Shown: positions 1 to 5,932, counted from the first letter of the stretch. The stretch is DNA of 6,716 bases from Thermoplasmatota archaeon (GCA_022709105.1 JAKIXL010000082.1:1-6716); one strand, 5' to 3'. Numbers and translations are program-made. Notes: generated by a model not told the origin, from the letters alone.

Positions 1-457
1 TCTCGACCCCGAGCTTGTTCAGGAGCCTTTCGGTCGCGCGGTTCAACACATCCCGCTTCTCCTCCACCTCCTTGGTCTCGGCAAGGTTGAGGGATACGAT
101 GAGCGAGCTCTTGAGCACGTCCAGAAGGGCGCTCTCGTCTGCGGTGAGCTTCGGCTCGATCACCTCGAAAAGGTACTCTCCGGCAGTGCCGTCGTACTTA
201 ATGCGCACGAAGGAGTAGGGGTCCTCGATAGGGATGACCTCGACCTCCTCCATGTCCGGCTCGGTGATCTTCGGCACCTCCGTGATGCAGGTCGAATCGC
301 CGCAGGCGATGGCGCTCGGCAGCCGTACCCGCACCGGCCTCTTCCGCACCTTGTGAAGGAACGAGAGGTAGCGGGAGGCGATGGACAGCCTTTCCTTCTT
401 CTCCTGCTCATCCTCGAACAGAGGCTCTATCTCGTCCTGCTGAATAGCTTCGTCCAT
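1..457 (-). CDS. Second GspE/FlaI-type secretion ATPase, N-terminal part (runs off left edge)
   Basis: The frame opens with ATG at 457, one base after the stop of the upstream TadC-like gene, and stays open to the window edge, giving 152 residues. A Shine-Dalgarno GAGGT at 471-467 lies 9 nt before the ATG and fixes the start. The catalytic half is outside the window, so the ATPase call rests on homology to the complete ATPase encoded at 4146-2404. Residues 56-119 align without gaps to residues 68-131 of that protein, with 29 of 64 identical by hand count. Shared blocks include ITE-PKI, a PYS--RI-YD stretch and an E--EP-L block. Both proteins also share a basic YL-FL segment before this region (residues 30-45 here). 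The N-terminus is acidic and differs from the paralogue. It would be the fifth gene of the pilus operon. It might be a full second motor, a retraction or regulatory ATPase, or only an N-domain protein; the visible part cannot decide. Confidence 0.8.
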   Translation of the reverse strand, partial: MDEAIQQDEIEPLFEDEQEKKERLSIASRYLSFLHKVRKRPVRVRLPSAIACGDSTCITEVPKITEPDMEEVEVIPIEDPYSFVRIKYDGTAGEYLFEVIEPKLTADESALLDVLKSSLIVSLNLAETKEVEEKRDVLNRATERLLNKLGVE

Positions 458-458
458 A

Positions 459-1361
459 TCAGATCAACCTCGTTCCCATGAACCCTATGAGCAGCATGAT
501 GAAGGAGTGCTTCAGCCCGGTAGGGATCTGGCCGTCCGCGAGCACTCCCGCCAATATACCGTCGCCGAAGGCGTGGATAAGCACCGACAAGATGAATATG
601 GTCTGGATCGTGGGGATCGTATCGACCTTTATGGTCGCCAGGCCAGAGGTGTCCACTCCGGCCCTCTCCGCACCCTCCGCGACCATCTGCCCAGCCTCGG
701 TCATCTTAGGCAGGAAGGTCGAGTTCAGGATGAAGATGGTGGCTATGAACACCGCGAAGGCAACATAGATGACCACGGTGTAGGTGGACATGGCCAGCTT
801 TCGCTCGGCCTGATTGAGCATGGACTCCCTGGCGTCGTGAGCGACCATGGTCAGCACGTCGGAGACCGAGCCCCCGGCGTCATTGGCCTTGATGATGATC
901 GACGTCATCCTCTTGACCAGCGGGGTGTTAACGCGCTCGGAGAACAGCCTCATGGCCTCCGAGGCCGGCACACCCCAGTCTATCTGGGCGGCCATTCGGT
1001 GGATCTCCGGCGTTAGCTTGCCGTAGCGTCCCCGGGAGGAGACCTTGATCGCCTGCGCCAGGGTCATTCCGAAGCGTCCCGCCTCCGCCACGTCCCGAAG
1101 GAACTCCGGCAGGCGGACCTCGATGTCGCGGATCTTCTTCATCTGCGCGCTCTTATAGAACCCGTACGGCCCGCTGATGGCCATAAGGCCGAAGAACACG
1201 AAGTCGACCCAAATGAACGGCGTGTCGATGCCTCCGATGGCCTCCAGGAATGCCATGGCGAACAGCAGCGCCGCTATCACCCCGCAGACGATGAGGATGG
1301 TCTGGCTGTAGTCGAGCTTTTTCAGGTCCAGTTGATCCAGGTCAATGATGTCCTCGGCCAT
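459..1361 (-). CDS. TadC/FlaJ-like membrane platform protein, single T2SSF domain (second copy)
   Basis: A 300-residue inner-membrane platform protein of the type II secretion F / TadC family, which couples a cytoplasmic ATPase to pilin assembly. Hydrophobic segments are at about residues 21-41, 48-68, 193-213, 250-272 and 284-299. The cytoplasmic helical T2SSF domain lies at about 83-180: it begins LPEFLRDVAEAGRFGMTLAQ, and the NDAGGSVSDVL stretch (160-170) is typical of the family. The C-terminal GDGILAGVLADGQIPTGLKH pattern resembles FlaJ/TadC C-termini. The domain occurs once, as in bacterial TadB and TadC; archaellar FlaJ and bacterial PilC are longer. A loop of about 35 residues after the third segment (214-249) probably faces outward. 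The start is ATG 1361, 5 nt after a GAGGTG (1372-1367) that overlaps the stop codon of the preceding gene, so translation is probably coupled. Confidence 0.88.
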   Translation of the reverse strand: MAEDIIDLDQLDLKKLDYSQTILIVCGVIAALLFAMAFLEAIGGIDTPFIWVDFVFFGLMAISGPYGFYKSAQMKKIRDIEVRLPEFLRDVAEAGRFGMTLAQAIKVSSRGRYGKLTPEIHRMAAQIDWGVPASEAMRLFSERVNTPLVKRMTSIIIKANDAGGSVSDVLTMVAHDARESMLNQAERKLAMSTYTVVIYVAFAVFIATIFILNSTFLPKMTEAGQMVAEGAERAGVDTSGLATIKVDTIPTIQTIFILSVLIHAFGDGILAGVLADGQIPTGLKHSFIMLLIGFMGTRLI

Positions 1362-1370
1362 GCCATCACC

Positions 1371-2411
1371 TCACATCGACGACTCCTTGGTCATGTTCCA
1401 AATAAAGAATATGAATCCGAACTGGGAGATCGGTATCATCAGCCCCACCACCAGCTCCAACAGTATGATGGTCATGGACGAGTCGTTGCCGCCCCCGGGC
1501 ACGATGGCCATGATGGCCATGATGACCACCAGGAACAGGGGGAACGCCACCACCACGGTGACGAACGTTTCGGCCATAAGCCCCAGGGTCTCCATCTGGG
1601 ACCGCATCTCCAGCTTGCCCTCCTTCTCGAACTGCTCGGCCTTCTGCAGGAAGTACGGCTTAAGCTGGCCTCCGGAAGTGGAAGAGGTCACCACGCCCTG
1701 CAGGAACTCCTGGAACTTTATGGATGGAGTGCGCTGCGCGGCGCGGTTGATCGCCGTAAGGATGTCATATCCCAGGAGCTCGGTGTCCCTGGTGATCCAG
1801 GCGGCCTCGTTCTTGATCTCGCCGTATATGTCCTGCTTGGCCAGCTCCTTGAAGATGACGTCGACGTTTACGTCCGCGGAGGCCATTGCGGAGATGAAGC
1901 TCATGGCCGCGCCGATGCGCTTGTTGATGTCCCGGGCCCGCGTCTTTGCCTTGGAACCGGGAACGGACATGAGGACGACCATGGTCAAGATAGGCGGGAT
2001 GGCCACCAGCAAGATGAAGAACACCAGGACCAGCGCTGGCTCCACATGCAGGAAGGCGATGAGGACCCCTCCGAAGAAGGCGGCGATCCCGGCGCAGGCT
2101 ATCAGCACCACCATCGCGCTCATCCACACATAAGCGACATACTCCTCCGGACGCATCCGCATATGGGCCTGCTGCAGCTGCAGCTCCAGCCTGGGATTGG
2201 GCTTGGACTTGAGCTTGACCGCCTTTCCCATCGCCCGCCAGGCGAACATCTGGAACGGAGTCAGGGATATGTAGTCGGGGAGCGCGCCCTCTTGGAGCTT
2301 GATCAGGTGTGGCCCCATCTTCTCTGTCGGTTCCTGGGTCTTCTTGGTCTTGAGATAGTCCTTCTTCTTCTTGGCATCGAACTGGGTGAACGAATCAGAG
2401 ATCTCAGGCAT
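1371..2411 (-). CDS. TadC/FlaJ-like membrane platform protein, single T2SSF domain (first copy)
   Basis: A 346-residue T2SSF-type membrane protein, probably the partner of the platform protein encoded just downstream. A basic cytoplasmic N-terminus of about 90 residues (rich in K at 14-24) precedes hydrophobic segments at about 94-120 and 123-150. A cytoplasmic helical domain follows at about 165-280, containing the family pattern ISAMASADVNVDVIFKELA (173-191) and a second short helix block ending SGGQLKPYFLQKAEQF (246-261). Two further hydrophobic stretches lie at about 282-304 and 312-338. The gene starts at ATG 2411 inside the last codons of the ATPase gene (8-nt overlap), with a strong AGGAGG at 2426-2421, 9 nt upstream. 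It is clearly different in sequence from the second copy, which fits a TadB/TadC-like heteromeric pair better than a recent duplication. This pair may do together what one two-domain FlaJ does in an archaellum. Confidence 0.87.
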   Translation of the reverse strand: MPEISDSFTQFDAKKKKDYLKTKKTQEPTEKMGPHLIKLQEGALPDYISLTPFQMFAWRAMGKAVKLKSKPNPRLELQLQQAHMRMRPEEYVAYVWMSAMVVLIACAGIAAFFGGVLIAFLHVEPALVLVFFILLVAIPPILTMVVLMSVPGSKAKTRARDINKRIGAAMSFISAMASADVNVDVIFKELAKQDIYGEIKNEAAWITRDTELLGYDILTAINRAAQRTPSIKFQEFLQGVVTSSTSGGQLKPYFLQKAEQFEKEGKLEMRSQMETLGLMAETFVTVVVAFPLFLVVIMAIMAIVPGGGNDSSMTIILLELVVGLMIPISQFGFIFFIWNMTKESSM

Positions 2412-4146
2412 GGCCGGCAGCCTCCTGGAGCTCGCGGCGGACCCGCTTGATGGTCTTCTCCGGGTCCTTGTAGTACTGGTTTATCAGCTCCCAGATCCTG
2501 CGATGGTCGGAGAACTGCCGGTATACCATGTACTTGATGAGGTCGACCCGGCGGTCGAACTCGTTCATCATCTCCTCATGGGTGAGGTTCTTCATCTCCA
2601 TGATCTTGTCGAACAGGAAACTGTGGCCCTTGAAGATGAAGCGGTCCGTGGCCTGGTCCCACTCGTACACAGTGTTGGATATTAGCTCGTTGGTGTCAGG
2701 CTCGAAGCCGACGATCTCGATGACCTGCTTCATCCGCCGGCAGAGGTCCTGCCCCACCCTGACCTGTGATTGGATTATGACGTTCCTAAGCGCCGTGAGC
2801 AGAATCCGCGGGCAGTTGATGGGCTGGTTCTCCAGCCTGTTGACCATCGACTGCACGGAATCGGCGTGCATCGTCGAGAACGTGGTATGGCCAGTGGCCA
2901 TGGCTTGGAACATGGTGTACGTCTCCTTCCCTCGGACCTCTCCGACGATGATGTAGTTCGGCCTCTGACGCAGCGAGGCGCGCATAAGGTCGTACATGTC
3001 GATCTCCCCAGGGGCCTTGCCGTCAGGGCCGCGCTCCCCGACCCCCGATCGGGTGGTGCCGGGAATCCAGTTCATGTGCGGCAAGTTGATCTCCCTGGTA
3101 TCCTCCATGGTGACGATCTTCGCCCCGGGAGGTATGAACAGCGCGATGGAGTTCAGTGTCGACGTCTTTCCCGACGCAGTGCCTCCGCAGATGATCATCG
3201 ACTCGCCGTTCTCCACACCCAGCCAGAAGTAGGCGACCATTTCTGGACTGGCCGTCTTTGTCCTCACCAGGTCCACGGGTGTCCAGGGAGTGTCCTTGAA
3301 CCGCCTTATGGTGAAGGTCGAACCCCGGGTGGTGACCTCGCGGGCATAGGTCGCCTGTATGCGGTGCCCCTCAGGGGATGTGCCGTCCAGGATGGGTGAG
3401 GACACCGAGATCTGCTTCCCCGACCTCTGCCCCAGGGCGACCACGTAGGAGTTCAAGGCGTCCTCGTCGTCGAACACCAATCCGGTCTTGATGCTGCCGT
3501 ACTTGCGGTGGTAGACGAAGAGAGGCACGCCGACCCCGTCGCAGGAGATGTCCTCGATCTGATTGTCCCGCATCAGGATGTCCATCTTGCCGTAGCCGAC
3601 GAAGTCCCTGAGTATGTAGTAATCGAGCTTCTTCTTCAGAAGGGGGCTGACCTTGACCCCTCGGCTCTTGATGAAGGAGTCCACGCTCTCCACCAGGTAC
3701 TCCTTCTTGTCCAGCACGGTGAGCTTGTCCCATTCATAGCCCAGCGTACGCCCCAGAGTGTCCTTGATCAGCAGGAGGAGCTTCTCGTCCTCCGGCGATA
3801 GGCTGGGCTCTAGCGCTTCCAGGAAGTACTCGCTGGTATCGTTGTCATAGGTGATGCGGGTGTAGCTGTACGGTTCCAATATGGGGTAGACCTCGGTGGT
3901 CTCCACCGCGGGGTTATCGATCTTGGGTATCTCAGTGATCACCGAGCCACGGCCCTTGGACCACTCGATCCGCTGCTCCACCTCGGCGGTGGACATCCTG
4001 ACCCGCGATGCCCGCCTGGGCACCATCTTGCGCAGGAACTTCAGGTATCCGTCCCGCATCCTGTCCTTGGCGCTGTCCCTGGGCGAGTCGAACTCGGCAG
4101 GCATCAGGCACTCGGCGTTGGTCTCCTTAGGTTCTGCCTCTTGCAT
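2404..4146 (-). CDS. Type II/IV secretion-pilus assembly ATPase (FlaI/TadA/GspE family)
   Basis: A complete 580-residue hexameric motor ATPase of the VirB11/GspE/TadA/FlaI superfamily, which hydrolyses ATP at the inner face of the membrane to drive pilin assembly. Motifs appear in the expected order. A linker/N2 domain pattern VGYGKMDILMRDNQIEDIS is at 183-201. Walker A GGTASGKTST is at 321-330, with K327 the phosphate-binding lysine. The Asp box MEDTREI is at 347-353. The Walker B region YIIVGEVRGKE is at 398-408, and the His box GHTTFSTMHADS at 419-430. All key residues are intact. About 180 N-terminal residues are shared with the truncated ATPase at 457-1. ATG 4146 is chosen because GAGGTGG (4157-4151) precedes it by 4 nt; this site overlaps the stop codon of the pilin-like gene. 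The next gene overlaps the end of this one by 8 nt. The neighbours point to a type IV pilus or Tad-like fibre. An archaellum is less likely, as no other fla genes are visible. Confidence 0.96.
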   Translation of the reverse strand: MQEAEPKETNAECLMPAEFDSPRDSAKDRMRDGYLKFLRKMVPRRASRVRMSTAEVEQRIEWSKGRGSVITEIPKIDNPAVETTEVYPILEPYSYTRITYDNDTSEYFLEALEPSLSPEDEKLLLLIKDTLGRTLGYEWDKLTVLDKKEYLVESVDSFIKSRGVKVSPLLKKKLDYYILRDFVGYGKMDILMRDNQIEDISCDGVGVPLFVYHRKYGSIKTGLVFDDEDALNSYVVALGQRSGKQISVSSPILDGTSPEGHRIQATYAREVTTRGSTFTIRRFKDTPWTPVDLVRTKTASPEMVAYFWLGVENGESMIICGGTASGKTSTLNSIALFIPPGAKIVTMEDTREINLPHMNWIPGTTRSGVGERGPDGKAPGEIDMYDLMRASLRQRPNYIIVGEVRGKETYTMFQAMATGHTTFSTMHADSVQSMVNRLENQPINCPRILLTALRNVIIQSQVRVGQDLCRRMKQVIEIVGFEPDTNELISNTVYEWDQATDRFIFKGHSFLFDKIMEMKNLTHEEMMNEFDRRVDLIKYMVYRQFSDHRRIWELINQYYKDPEKTIKRVRRELQEAAGHA

Positions 4147-4155
4147 CGTCCCACC

Positions 4156-5118
4156 TCAGGACGTCAGCATGGTCATGCTGACGTAGGCGCGGTTATAGTA
4201 CAGTTCATTGCAGTTCTTCAGAGTGAGCGTGAGCGTGGTCAGCCCGTTGGTGGAGCCGGCCACGGGGAGGGGCGAGGTCAGCACATAGTCGGTGTCGTTG
4301 ACCAGCCCATTGGTTCGGCATAGCTGGGAGAGGTAACCGTACCAGGCATTACCATAGGTCGTGTTGAACCTCAGGCAGAAGGTCCCGTTCTCGGCCCCTA
4401 TGGAATACTTCTGCGAGTCGATGTATATCAGGTCCAGGCTGAACCCGACGGTGTCCGAGCCGGTCAGCGACTGAGCGTTGCCGATAAGGTCGACCTGGGT
4501 GAACGCGACGTTAAGGGTATGATTGTCCTTGCTGATGTCCAGGTTGGGGTAGGCGCGGATGGACTGACCGTCCTCCTGCCCCAGGATGATGGCTCCGTTC
4601 TCATAGGCCAGCCACTGTTGGACGTAGTAACGGTTAGGGGCGTAAAGCTCCACCTTGCCGCCACCGTCGACGTCCACCGGCACAACGAACGTCTGCCCGC
4701 CGGGGCCGGAACCGGTGTAGTTGAACCGTACGTTGAGGCTGGACGATCCCATGCCTTGCGGATTATATGTGAGCAGGCCTGCGGTCGGCGAGGCGAATAT
4801 GGGGACGCCCGAGGCCCCCATGGTCATGGGAGCGTACATCTTGATGGAGGAATCCCCTGTGACCAACTGCTGGGAGATCATGCTGTCCACCTTTCCCTTC
4901 AGCTGGCCGAACTGGTCGATGGACACGTTCATGTGCGACCGCTCGTTATCAAGCATCCAGGCCGGCACGTAGGAGTTGACGATGAGGGCCATGAACGCGA
5001 GGAAGACGAGCAAAGCCATGATCGTTCCGATGGTGGAGGCCACGCCCTGGCGGTCCCTCCTGAGAAGGGCTGCCCTGCTCGACCTCTTCAGAGCCCTGCT
5101 ACGCACTGGTACCGCCAT
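4156..5118 (-). CDS. Pilin-like secreted surface subunit with class III signal peptide
   Basis: A 320-residue protein whose N-terminus has the type IV pilin pattern. A leader with eight K/R residues ends RRDRQG at 20-25, followed directly by the hydrophobic stretch VASTIGTIMALLVFLAFMAL (26-45). An archaeal prepilin peptidase (PibD/FlaK type) would be expected to cut after G25; the residue before it is Q where a basic residue is more usual. After the membrane helix come VPAWMLDNERSHMNVS and a helix to about residue 85, then a long beta-rich, Gly/Ser/Thr/Asn-rich exterior domain. Six N-glycosylation sequons (N64, N133, N199, N244, N252, N274) and three cysteines (C248, C267, C303) fit an exported protein. 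It is larger than most major pilins, so it could be a tip or minor pilin. It leads the operon. ATG 5118 follows GAGGTG (5134-5129) by 10 nt. The exact family is not recognised. Confidence 0.85.
   Translation of the reverse strand: MAVPVRSRALKRSSRAALLRRDRQGVASTIGTIMALLVFLAFMALIVNSYVPAWMLDNERSHMNVSIDQFGQLKGKVDSMISQQLVTGDSSIKMYAPMTMGASGVPIFASPTAGLLTYNPQGMGSSSLNVRFNYTGSGPGGQTFVVPVDVDGGGKVELYAPNRYYVQQWLAYENGAIILGQEDGQSIRAYPNLDISKDNHTLNVAFTQVDLIGNAQSLTGSDTVGFSLDLIYIDSQKYSIGAENGTFCLRFNTTYGNAWYGYLSQLCRTNGLVNDTDYVLTSPLPVAGSTNGLTTLTLTLKNCNELYYNRAYVSMTMLTS
4161..4184 (-). repeat. Perfect inverted repeat (RNA hairpin) at the end of the pilin gene
   Basis: On the operon strand the arms ACGTCAGCAT and ATGCTGACGT are exact inverse complements around a GACC loop. 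The outer loop bases could pair as well, extending the arms to 11. The element covers the last eight sense codons of the pilin-like gene and ends 2 nt before its TGA and the Shine-Dalgarno of the ATPase gene. No T-tract follows, so it is not an intrinsic terminator. It may act as a 3' stabiliser of pilin mRNA or dampen downstream translation. The four inner pairs come from adjacent Met-Thr-Met codons, which makes a chance origin easier. Confidence 0.6.
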
Positions 5119-5128
5119 AAGTATGATG

Positions 5129-5134
5129 CACCTC
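5129..5134 (-). promoter_or_regulatory. Ribosome-binding site of the pilin-like gene
   Basis: GAGGTG on the minus strand, 10 nt before ATG 5118, matches the anti-Shine-Dalgarno expected at the 3' end of archaeal 16S rRNA. It supports this start codon. It directly abuts the palindrome at 5135-5147, so anything bound or folded there could affect ribosome access. Confidence 0.65.
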
Positions 5135-5147
5135 GATTCGTCGAATC
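5135..5147. promoter_or_regulatory. 13-nt palindrome in the operon leader, possible operator
   Basis: GATTCG-T-CGAATC is a perfect 6-1-6 palindrome lying between the predicted transcription start (near 5165) and the pilin Shine-Dalgarno, which it touches. As DNA it suits a dimeric regulator acting as a roadblock. As RNA it could form only a 5-bp stem with a 3-nt loop. No bound regulator is identified. Confidence 0.4.
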
Positions 5148-5187
5148 AAGCATCGGGTACATCTTAAAGCCTTCGAGCTGGCTTGCA

Positions 5188-5195
5188 ATTATAAA
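5188..5195 (-). promoter_or_regulatory. TATA-like box of the pilus operon
   Basis: TTTATAAT on the minus strand sits in the only strongly AT-rich patch of the window (about 5186-5209). Placing transcription start 25-27 nt downstream gives a start near 5165 and a leader of about 46 nt before ATG 5118. The sequence upstream of the box is AT-rich and not a clear purine-rich BRE. The assignment rests on position and composition. Confidence 0.5.
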
Positions 5196-5252
5196 CATTA
5201 ATAATTATCTGAAGATGGTATGGCTAGATGTTATTGCCGGCGACTGAGAAAC

Positions 5253-5261
5253 ATTATTATA
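5253..5261 (+). promoter_or_regulatory. TATA-like box of the tRNA-Phe gene
   Basis: ATTATTATA, preceded by a purine-rich GAGAAAC stretch (5245-5251) that could be a BRE. Its centre is 30 nt before the first base of the mature tRNA, so transcription would start a few bases upstream of the gene with a very short 5' leader, as is usual for archaeal tRNA genes. Confidence 0.6.
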
Positions 5262-5286
5262 GCCGGGCCGATTACTCTCTGGCGAA

Positions 5287-5359
5287 GCCGCAGTAACTCA
5301 GCTGGGAGAGTGCAAGACTGAAGATCTTGAAGTCGCTGGTTCAAGTCCGGCCTGCGGCA
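5287..5359 (+). tRNA. tRNA-Phe (anticodon GAA)
   Basis: A 73-nt sequence folds into a complete cloverleaf. The 7-bp acceptor stem GCCGCAG/CTGCGGC is perfectly paired, with T8 and A9 next. The D stem is ACTC/GAGT, with GG in the loop. The anticodon stem CAAGA/TCTTG encloses CTGAAGA, placing anticodon GAA at 5320-5322. The variable loop has 5 nt, and the T arm GCTGG/CCGGC encloses TTCAAGT. The discriminator base is A. There is no intron, and the 3' CCA is not encoded (CTC follows), so it must be added by the CCA-adding enzyme. The gene is divergent from the pilus operon. No clear terminator lies between it and the next plus-strand gene. Confidence 0.97.
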
Positions 5360-5446
5360 CTCCGATTCTTAACCAAGACGTTCTGACCGCTCATTGCATG
5401 GACAAGTTCTATTAGCGGGACAGGACATAGCTCGCGGGGCGAAGAC

Positions 5447-5878
5447 ATGAATCTATCGGGTTTCGAGATCAACACCATCGAGGCCAAGCGGTTCTCCAAG
5501 ACCGGGGAGCACATGGCGAACATCCGCATCGATCACAACAGCACTGTTACCCAGATCGGCCGCGCTTCCGAACGTACCGCATCCGTGGAGTTCCGTTTCA
5601 CCGTCAACTACGTGGGCATGGGCTTCGTAAAGATCGAGGGCACCGTCCTTCTCGAGGGCCAGGTCGACACGCTGGTCAAGGAATGGGCCGCCACCTCTTC
5701 AATGCCCAACGAGGACGCCAACATCGTTCACAACGTGGTGGTGTCCAACTGCATCCCCGTCGCCCTGCTCATCGCCCGGGACATCCGCCTGCCGCCGCCG
5801 TTCCCTCTCCCCCGCATCAACGTGGAGAAGAAGGCCGCGCCGGCGCCCCGGTCCGCCCCGGGCCCTGAGTTCGCTTGA
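5447..5878 (+). CDS. Small SecB-like protein (tentative), 143 residues
   Basis: A soluble protein with no signal peptide or membrane segment. It reads as a set of beta strands (about residues 4-13, 24-36, 45-55, 57-70), then a helix with a conserved-looking W80, a second helix (about 89-113), and a proline-rich end LPPPFPLPRINVE at 115-127, followed by an Ala/Pro-rich tail. This order, and the end resembling the PPL-L-P-NF ending of SecB, recall SecB-type chaperones, including archaeal SecB-like proteins such as MJ0357. That match is from memory and pattern only. If right, it would hold unfolded clients in the cytoplasm. Start 5447 is kept because residues 4-13 look like the first strand; ATG 5513 is an alternative preceded by GGGGAG. 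The Shine-Dalgarno at 5447 is weak. It may be read through from the tRNA. Real gene: confident; SecB-like function: about 0.4. Confidence 0.7.
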   Translation: MNLSGFEINTIEAKRFSKTGEHMANIRIDHNSTVTQIGRASERTASVEFRFTVNYVGMGFVKIEGTVLLEGQVDTLVKEWAATSSMPNEDANIVHNVVVSNCIPVALLIARDIRLPPPFPLPRINVEKKAAPAPRSAPGPEFA

Positions 5879-5906
5879 GAAGGCTCCAGCGCAAAGGGCC
5901 ACGCGC

Positions 5907-5932
5907 GCCAGTGCCGGGCCCTGGCTTTTTTT
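5907..5932 (+). terminator. Hairpin plus T7 terminator after the SecB-like gene
   Basis: Arms GCCAG (5907-5911) and CTGGC (5921-5925) are followed immediately by seven T (5926-5932). An alternative longer-range pairing, AGGGCC (5895-5900) with GGCCCT (5917-5922), competes with it. The site lies 28 nt after the stop codon and before the convergent gene's end. A T-tract alone can terminate archaeal RNA polymerase, so the T7 is the key part. On the minus strand no comparable T-run is seen, so it probably acts in one direction. Confidence 0.7.

Noticed and set aside
160..411. Minus-strand 83-codon frame in the second ATPase region
   Set aside because: It is Arg/Ser/Pro-rich and out of frame with the paralogue alignment that supports the 457-1 reading.
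507..1016. Plus-strand open frames within the second TadC-like gene
   Set aside because: They are shadows of the real minus-strand gene, with low-complexity His/Gly/Asp composition and no family pattern.
1503..1520. Tandem 9-nt repeat GATGGCCAT x2
   Set aside because: It encodes the Ile-Met-Ala repeat in a membrane helix (about residues 297-302 of the first TadC-like protein); two copies inside a hydrophobic helix are expected by chance.
1332..2450. Long plus-strand open frame (372 codons) opposite the first TadC-like gene
   Set aside because: Its translation is rich in His/Gly/Asp/Gln runs typical of the reverse strand of a GC-rich gene, with no recognisable domain. The opposite strand encodes a clear T2SSF membrane protein.
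3044..3053. Palindrome CCCGATCGGG
   Set aside because: It lies in the middle of the ATPase coding region and is short; the codons (Arg-Ser-Gly context) explain it.
2770..3399. Plus-strand 209-codon open frame opposite the ATPase
   Set aside because: The opposite strand encodes the Walker A, Asp box, Walker B and His box of the ATPase in order; the plus frame is a composition artefact.
4817..4830. Inverted repeat CCCAT-GGTC-ATGGG resembling the pilin-end hairpin core
   Set aside because: It is a short stem made largely by Met-Thr-Met codons in the pilin gene interior; the shared core CATGGTCATG is a by-product of the same residues.
459..5118. Archaellum (fla) operon
   Set aside because: No archaellin pair, FlaF/FlaG stator-type proteins or FlaH are visible in the cluster, and the platform is two single-domain proteins; a non-archaellar pilus fits better.
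4519..5247. Plus-strand 242-codon open frame opposite the pilin-like gene
   Set aside because: It crosses the whole divergent promoter region and has no family pattern; the pilin-like reading has a signal, a Shine-Dalgarno and a promoter.
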